Shown piece after piece: positions 7,705 through 12,367 of a stretch of DNA of 12,367 nt. The stretch is taken from positions 1 to 12,367 of the forward strand of contig BBFD01000108.1 of NCBI GenBank assembly GCA_001313065.1, in the 5' to 3' direction. The DNA comes from Silvimonas sp. JCM 19000 (GTDB lineage: Bacteria > Pseudomonadota > Gammaproteobacteria > Burkholderiales > Chitinibacteraceae). Position 1 is the first letter of the stretch, and the number at the start of each line of letters is the position of its first letter. The notes below the pieces were generated by a model. That model saw only the letters and a list, made by a program, of their open reading frames with translations, did no database searches and was not told the DNA's origin. The position numbers and the translations under genes are program-made.

Positions 7705-7738
7705 GGGTGGGTCTTGACCCACCCTATGCATTTTTTTT
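7705..7738 (+). terminator. Inverted repeat copy 2 followed by T8, likely terminator of the operon
   Basis: GGGTGGGTC (7705-7713), TT, GACCCACCC (7716-7724), then TATGCA and eight Ts (7731-7738). The stem is perfect over nine pairs (eight with a realistic four-base loop). With the T run on the plus strand it can terminate transcription from the ubiD operon, about 160 bases after the YhbP-like stop. The six-base gap between stem and T run is longer than ideal, and the T run may be over-called. Confidence 0.5.
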
Positions 7739-7800
7739 CAAAGATCAACCGTAGCCAGCGCGAGCGACGCAGCAACAGGGTGGCGCATGACCCGCGCTGC

Positions 7801-8944
7801 TTAGCGCCACGCGCTACCGACTTCGATATACCACGCGTTCTGCTCTTTGCTATGCGCCGCATCAATGCCGACTGCCAGGCCGAGCTTGCGCGCAATCAGA
7901 TAGCGAAACCCGGCCCCATAGGCCACCGGTGTCTCAGCGTCGCTAAACGAATGCCACTTGCCATAAGCCCGGCCCGCACCGGTAAAGCCCAATACCGACC
8001 AGCGCGGGTCTACATTCCAGCGCAATTCGGCTTCGGCCATCACGGCGTTCTTGTCTTGATAACGTCCGCGTTGCACCCCGCGTTGGTCGATATAGCTGGG
8101 CATAAAAGGGCACGTCACCGCTGGTGAATTTGGTCGCGCCGCGTAAGCCCAGCACAAAGTCTTTGCTCAAGGGCAGCCAGGTAAATACGCGCAGATTGTA
8201 GCTATCAAAATCACGGTCGCTACCGAGGCCGCCGCGGGCGTATTGGGCTTCGAGTTCGCCGTAGGTGCCTTTATTGGGGAAGAACATATTGTCGCGCGTG
8301 TCGTAATCGACCACGACGCCGCCCTTGCCTATGGTCATATCGTGCTCAGGATTGGGCAGTTCTTGCGCGATGGGGCCGGTGAAGCGCGCCTCAGCAGAAA
8401 AAAATAGGTGTAGCGCGGCCCGATAAACCACGGCGTGCTGCCGAGGCGGAACAGCACCTGCTGCATCAGAAACGTGCCATTCAATTGATAAGAGCGCGCG
8501 TTGTTCAGTAAGCCGTAGTACTCGGTATTAAGATTGGTCTTGCCGATGGCGCCCAGGTAGCGAATGCGGTCGCCGTCCCAGGTATGAAAATGCATCAGGC
8601 CGGCGCCCCAGGTGCCGTTCTCGGTGCCGGCGGCGCCCACACCGGTGATGTTGGGCGGCTCCATAATGCCGGTTTCTTTGGCCTTGGCACCGGCCTCGGC
8701 CATCGATTCATCAAAAAAAACAGCAAGCCCAGGCCGCCGCCATAACCGATCGCGGGCTCAGTGATGACTGTTGGAACCGGCAAAAAAGCCTTTGTGGTTG
8801 AGCAAATAGTCGCTGACGTCAAACGCGCCGTCTTGCGGATCATGAAAACTGATCCGTCCGCACGCGCCCCGGTGCTGCTGAGCATCAGGCGGCGGCGAGG
8901 GTAGTAGCACGGGCGATCGAGCGCGCGGAAAAGGGTGCAATCAC
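7801..8944 (-). CDS. BamA/TamA-family outer-membrane barrel protein (frameshifted in this sequence)
   Basis: Stand-alone surface-antigen (D15/Omp85-like) barrel of about 380 residues, much shorter than BamA and without visible POTRA repeats. The start is best placed at the GTG at 8944, with AAGG six bases upstream and a signal peptide (VIAPFSARSIARATTLAAA-LMLSSTGARA). The mature protein has DPQDGAFDVSDYLLNHKGFLP, VITEPAIGYGGGLGLLFFDES, GVVVDYDTRDNMFFPNKGTYGE (the D-x-R-D-N-x-F-P-x-G-T pattern of Omp85 C-terminal strands), YIDQRGVQRGRYQDKNAV (R-G family signature) and RWSVLGFTGAGRAYG, ending YIEVGSAWR. Breaks: a missing base near 8890, one near 8851 (GTTTTC), A6 at 8782-8787 (5 expected), A8 at 8713-8720 (6 expected), A7 at 8398-8404 (5 expected) and an indel near 8105. 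Function beyond an outer-membrane barrel is unknown. Confidence 0.8.
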
Positions 8945-9065
8945 GGTTGGCCTTATGAACACGATTGAGCGGTTCACTTAGCTTAGGTGAGGTTTTTTTT
9001 ACAAAGACCCGAGCTTTTATGTAAATAATCCAGCGTTATCTAGGATCATTCCGTAAGCAATGCGC

Positions 9066-9735
9066 TTAGCCTTGGCCGCTTTCGATCTTGCTGATGGCCT
9101 CGTCCAGAATACGGGCTACACGCGCCTGTTCATCCGCGGCCGCGCCGATCTTGCTCAGCATCAGCCGCTTGAGTTTGATGCGCACCGCTTCCAGTACCGG
9201 GCTAAACGGGCCTTCGGCCGGATGCCGACCGCGATCGCCAAACACTTCGCGGATGCGGTCCATTTTTTTCGCCCAGCCAGGTCAGCTTGCCCATGATGGC
9301 TTCGACGATATGGCGGTTGGCATCCAGATGCGTGCGGCCTCATCGGTAATGCTGTAACGCTTTTTTGCTGCCTTCTTGTTCGACGGTGGCGTGGCCCAGT
9401 TCTTCCAGATAAGTCAGCGCCGGGTACACCATGCCGGGGCTGGGGGCATAAAAACCATTGGTGCGCTCGTCCAGCGCTTTGATCACTTCGTAGCCGTGGC
9501 GCGGGCTTTCTTCCAGCAGGGCCAGGATGATCAGTTGCAGATCGGACGAAGACAACTTGCGGCCGCCGCGAAAGTCGCGACCACCGAGTTCGCTTTCGTC
9601 ATCGCCGCCATGGCCGCGACCGCCAAACGGGCCGCCGCGATGGCCGCCACGCCCGATCATGTGATGGCCGTGATGGCCGTGGTTGCGATGGAATTCGTGA
9701 TGTTTACGGCGCATTTCTTCAAAGAATTGACGCAT
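9066..9735 (-). CDS. PadR-family repressor with His/Gly-rich N-terminus, YqjI-like (frameshifted in this sequence)
   Basis: AAGGAG (9743-9748) lies seven bases before the ATG at 9735, so the start is MRQFFEEMRRKHHEFHRN rather than the upstream MKYP. Residues 9-60 are His-, Gly- and Arg-rich (NHGHHGHH, GRGGHRGGPFGGRGHGG), like the metal-binding extension of E. coli YqjI, a nickel/iron-responsive repressor. The PadR winged helix follows: SSSDLQLIILALLEESPRHGYEVIKALDERTNGFYAPSPGMVYPALTYLEELG, with the typical S-P-G-x-V-Y-P-x-L signature. The C-terminal helices (WLGEKMDRIREVFG to ISKIESGQG) resemble a dimerisation region. Breaks: T6 at 9361-9366 (5 expected), one missing base near 9333 (GAGGGCCGC expected on the minus strand) and T7 at 9263-9269 (6 expected). 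Corrected length is about 222 residues. Metal sensing is inferred from the extension. Confidence 0.87.
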
Positions 9736-9975
9736 GGGATTGCTCCTTGGGTATTTCATAAAATATATCGTACGACATATATCGCAAGATATAGATCGAC
9801 CCGTCTGCGGTCAAGCCGGGAGCAGGGCGCCAGCTGACGAACGTCATGCCGCCCCGGCCATGCGCGTGCAGCTTTTACATATCTGACCTGGAGAAGCGTA
9901 ACGCCCTGCATTACAACTAAGTCACATCGCGCGGCACAGCGCGGCCCGCCTTATGACTTGTTGCAAGGGAATAGC
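9736..9975. other. Divergent intergenic region between PadR and the carbohydrate-binding-like gene
   Basis: No gene is supported. The left part holds the PadR promoter and operator. A short dyad TGACG-AA-CGTCA lies at 9835-9846. No rightward promoter stands out; TTTACA near 9874 lacks a good partner -10. Whether the PadR protein also controls the rightward gene cannot be read from the sequence. Confidence 0.5.
9760..9798 (-). promoter_or_regulatory. PadR promoter with overlapping operator
   Basis: A near-perfect 18-base inverted repeat, ATATATCGTACGACATAT (9763-9780; one mismatched pair), is centred on TCGTACGA. The octamer ATATATCG recurs at 9763-9770 and 9777-9784, and a degenerate copy lies at 9789-9798. 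On the minus strand TTGCGA (9782-9787), 16 bases and TATTTT (9760-9765) form a plausible promoter, so a bound repressor would block it. AT-rich inverted repeats over the promoter are typical of PadR autoregulation. Assignment to this protein is inference. Confidence 0.6.
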
Positions 9976-12367
9976 ATGTTGAAATCGATACGCTGGATGG
10001 CGTTGATCCTTACCGGCTGGCTGCTGGTCAGTAGCGCCCACGCGGCGAGTGCGCCCGCTGCCAAACCGTGGCCACATCAATTTACCGTCGACGGCACCAC
10101 GCTCACGCTGTACCAACCGCAGCTGGATAACTGGCAAGCAACCAGCTGAATGCACGCATGGCCGTCGCCGTCAAAAAAAAGGCAGCAGCACCGGGCCGGA
10201 TGGCAAAAAAAGCATGATCTACTGGCCTATGGCGTGGCGTGGGTGTCAGCGCAAACGCTGACGGACAAAACCGCGCGCACGGTACGGCTGGACAATATCA
10301 ATGTCGACAAAGCCAGCTTTCCGACCGAGCCCGACAATGAAGCCAACTATCTGGCTCTCATCCGCAAGGCTGTGCCGCAAAAAAACGCTGGTGGTGGGGC
10401 TGGATCAACTGGAGCGTCGCTGGCCATCAATCGTGCTGATGAGAAAGTGGCGTCGGTGCCGGTTAATAACTCGCCGCCACAAATCCTGTTTTCGTTTGAG
10501 CCCGCCTTGCTGGTGTTGATCGATGGCGAACCCGCGCTCAAGCCTACCCGCATTGCCGGGGTGCAGCGCGTAATCAATACCCGCTCCTTGATCCTGGTGC
10601 AGAACAACGCCTGGTATCTGTACTTTGCCGGGCATTGGGCTACATCCAGCGGGCCGACCAGCGCCTGGTTGCCGGTCAAATCAGTGCCCGCCGGCCTGAC
10701 CGAGGCGATGCAGCAAGCGGTGGCCGCCAAGCTGGTCGACGTGATGGATAAACCGCCCGAAGCGATGAAGAAGACGTTGGCAGCGGGTAAATATCCCGAT
10801 ATCTACACCGCCACCAGCCCGGCCGAACTGATCATGATCGACGGTGAGCCGCGCTTTGAGCCGATTGCCGGCACCAACCTGGCCTATATCAGCAATACCG
10901 CGTCTGACGTCATCATCGACCAAGCCGATGGCAGTGGCGACACCACCTGGTATGTGTTGTTGTCGGGTCGCTGGTTTAGCGCACCGGCCAGCAAAGGGCC
11001 GTGGGCCTGGGTGGCGGGCGATAAACTGCCGGACGATTTTTTTGAAAATTCCGTCCGAGAGCGCCAAGGGCTCGGTGCTGGCGTCCATCCCCGGAACGCC
11101 GGAAGCACGCGAATCGCTGATCGCCAATTCGATTCCGCAAACGGCGACGGTCAATCGCCAGCAAGCGCATCTCAGCGTGAGCTACGACGGTGGTAATGCG
11201 CAGTTCAAACCCATCGATAACACACCGCTGGCCTATGCCTGGAACACGGCGGTGCCGGTCATCCGGGTGACCGACAGCGAGTTCTATGCAGTACAGAACG
11301 GGGTCTGGTTCAAATCGCCGTTGCCGTCCGGGCCGTGGGAAGTCGCCACCAGCGTGCCCGCCGTCATCTATACCATTCCGCCCGCTTCGCCCTTGCATTA
11401 CGTGACCTATGTGCGCGTGTATGGCTCTTCCGGCCAGGTGGTGTATGTCGGCTATACGCCGGGCTATTACGGCACCGTGGTCAGTGGCGGCACCGTGGTC
11501 TACGGCACCGGCTATGTTTGCGATGCCTGGATCGGTGACGTCTGGTACGGCTGCCCGGCTACCTACGGCTATAACGTGGCGTTTGGCTACGACCCGTTTG
11601 TAGGCTGGACTTTTGGCTTTGTCGCGGGCTGGGCGTGGGCCTCGGCCTGGTATGGGCCGTATTGGGGGCCGTGGTATGGCTGGTATGGGCCGTCGCCGTA
11701 TTACTGGGGAGGCGGCGTTGCTGTGGGCAATGTCTATGGCCGCTGGGGTAATACCGTGGCGCAGGGTACGCGCGCGGTATGGTCGAATCCGTGGACCGGC
11801 AATTATGGCAGCGGCGTGCGTGGCAGTTTTTTTTATAACCAGGCCACCGGGGGGGCATGGCGTGGGCTATGCCGGTTACAACACCAATGCCTACACCGGC
11901 ACCACCACCGCCCGCGCTGGCGGCGCGCGTTACAACCCCGAAACCGGGCGCATTGTGGCCGGGCAGGGCGGCGCTGCCGGTAATCCGTGGACCGGCAATG
12001 CGGGCGCCGCCGTGAGCAAAACCACGATCAACACCAATACGGGCCGGGTAACTCAAAGCGGCGGTGTCACCACCCGCACCAATCAAGGCGCAACCGCCGC
12101 GGGCGGCTTTAATACGCGCGGCGCAGGTGGCGATGCCAACGGCCGTGGCTACGTGCATTACGATGCCTCGACTGGCGATGTGACGCATGGTGGCGTGGTC
12201 AATGCTAATGGCAACGTGTATGCGGGCAAGGACGGCAATGTATATCGCTACGACAAAGGCGATGGCTGGCAAAAAAAAGTGCAGCCCGATGGCTCGTTTC
12301 AACGAACCACGCCGCCTGCCGATAGCAACGTGGATAACGACAGACTGGCGCGGGACCGCAGCGCTGA
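9976..12367 (+). CDS. Secreted carbohydrate-binding family V/XII-like protein, 3-prime end outside window (frameshifted in this sequence)
   Basis: AAGGGA lies five bases before the ATG at 9976, which starts a signal peptide (MLKSIRWMALILTGWLLVSSAHA/ASA). The protein matches, from memory, a proteobacterial family labelled carbohydrate-binding V/XII, of unestablished function. Family segments in order: FTVDGTTLTLYQPQLDNWQ (about 36-54), VPVNNSPPQILFSFEPALLVLIDGEPAL (about 160-190), PAELIMIDGEPRFEPIAGTNL, VLLSGRWFSAPASKGPW, GTPEARESLIANSIPQTATV, AVQNGVWFKSPLPSGPWEVATSVPAVIYTIP, HYVTYVRVYGSSGQVVYVGYTPGYYG, then a Gly/Tyr/Trp-rich tail (WYGPYWGPWYGWYGPSPYYWGGG). After 11790 come Gly/Thr/Asn-rich repeats with NPWTGN twice. 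Breaks: missing G near 10133; A8 at 10173-10180 (6); A7 at 10205-10211 (5); A7 at 10379-10385 (6); a missing base near 10418; T7 at 11037-11043 (6); G7 at 11849-11855 (6). T8 at 11827-11834 and A8 at 12271-12278 keep frame. The frame is open to 12367, at least about 795 residues. Confidence 0.82.

Larger units (their letters stand above)
7545..7800. other. Convergent intergenic region with hairpin repeats
   Basis: No gene is supported between the YhbP-like stop and the BamA-like stop. The region holds two clear inverted repeats of one type (7647-7662 and 7705-7724), a degenerate third (7778-7800, AGGGTGGCGCATGACCCGCGC) and a T8 run at 7731-7738. Confidence 0.6.

Noticed and set aside
7731..7738. 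T8 run as part of a small gene
   Set aside because: Open frames across 7510-7900 have no plausible start or domain and read through the hairpin repeats.
22..9735. Calling the broken genes pseudogenes
   Set aside because: Conservation is full-length on both sides of every break, six genes are hit at once, and the breaks track homopolymer runs; sequence error explains this better than decay.
9736..9759. PadR start at the upstream ATG (MKYPRSNP)
   Set aside because: The AAGGAG ribosome site lies between this ATG and the next, seven bases before the ATG at 9735, which is the better start.
9835..9846. TGACG-AA-CGTCA dyad as an operator
   Set aside because: Five-base arms are expected by chance in a region this size, and no promoter element is aligned with it.
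1..12367. CRISPR array, tRNA, rRNA, insertion sequence or prophage
   Set aside because: No regularly spaced repeats, no tRNA or rRNA signature, no transposase or integrase and no flanking direct repeats were found by eye.

Overview
The window reads as high-GC betaproteobacterial chromosome. The GBP-type porin, LysR and UbiD/UbiX genes fit Burkholderiales or Neisseriales; I lean weakly to Neisseriales and cannot fix the genus. There are nine protein genes and no RNA gene, insertion sequence or CRISPR array that I can see. The sequence itself is unusual: six of the nine genes are split by frameshifts, mostly at A or T runs of six to eight bases. The three intact genes (porin, UbiX, YhbP-like) contain no A/T run longer than five. 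Read through these shifts, every broken gene gives a full-length, well conserved protein. I therefore treat the breaks as base-calling or assembly errors, not gene decay, and annotate reconstructed full-length genes.

Left block (about 20-3684, all on the minus strand, transcribed right to left): a secreted right-handed beta-helix protein with a TTG start, then an intact outer-membrane porin, then a LysR-type regulator. Stem-loops sit between the beta-helix gene and the porin and between the porin and the regulator. A 455-base region (3685-4138) separates this block from the divergent right-going operon. It holds a perfect FNR/Anr-type palindrome and a LysR-type operator-like dyad.

Central operon (4139-7544, plus strand): a UbiD-family decarboxylase that most resembles gallate/hydroxybenzoate decarboxylases of the LpdC type, its UbiX flavin prenyltransferase partner, a DUF554 membrane protein, and a YhbP-like FMN-binding split-barrel protein. 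UbiX makes the prenylated flavin that UbiD needs, so those two genes explain each other. Together with the divergent porin, beta-helix protein and regulator, this looks like a locus for uptake and non-oxidative decarboxylation of an aromatic acid. That reading is inference from gene order.

Right block: a short convergent region with GGGTGGGTC/GACCCACCC hairpin repeats (7545-7800); a stand-alone BamA/TamA-like outer-membrane barrel protein (minus); a PadR-family repressor with a His/Gly-rich N-terminus like the nickel/iron-responsive YqjI (minus), with an AT-rich operator at its promoter; and, divergent from it, a long secreted protein of the family usually labelled carbohydrate-binding V/XII, which runs off the right end.
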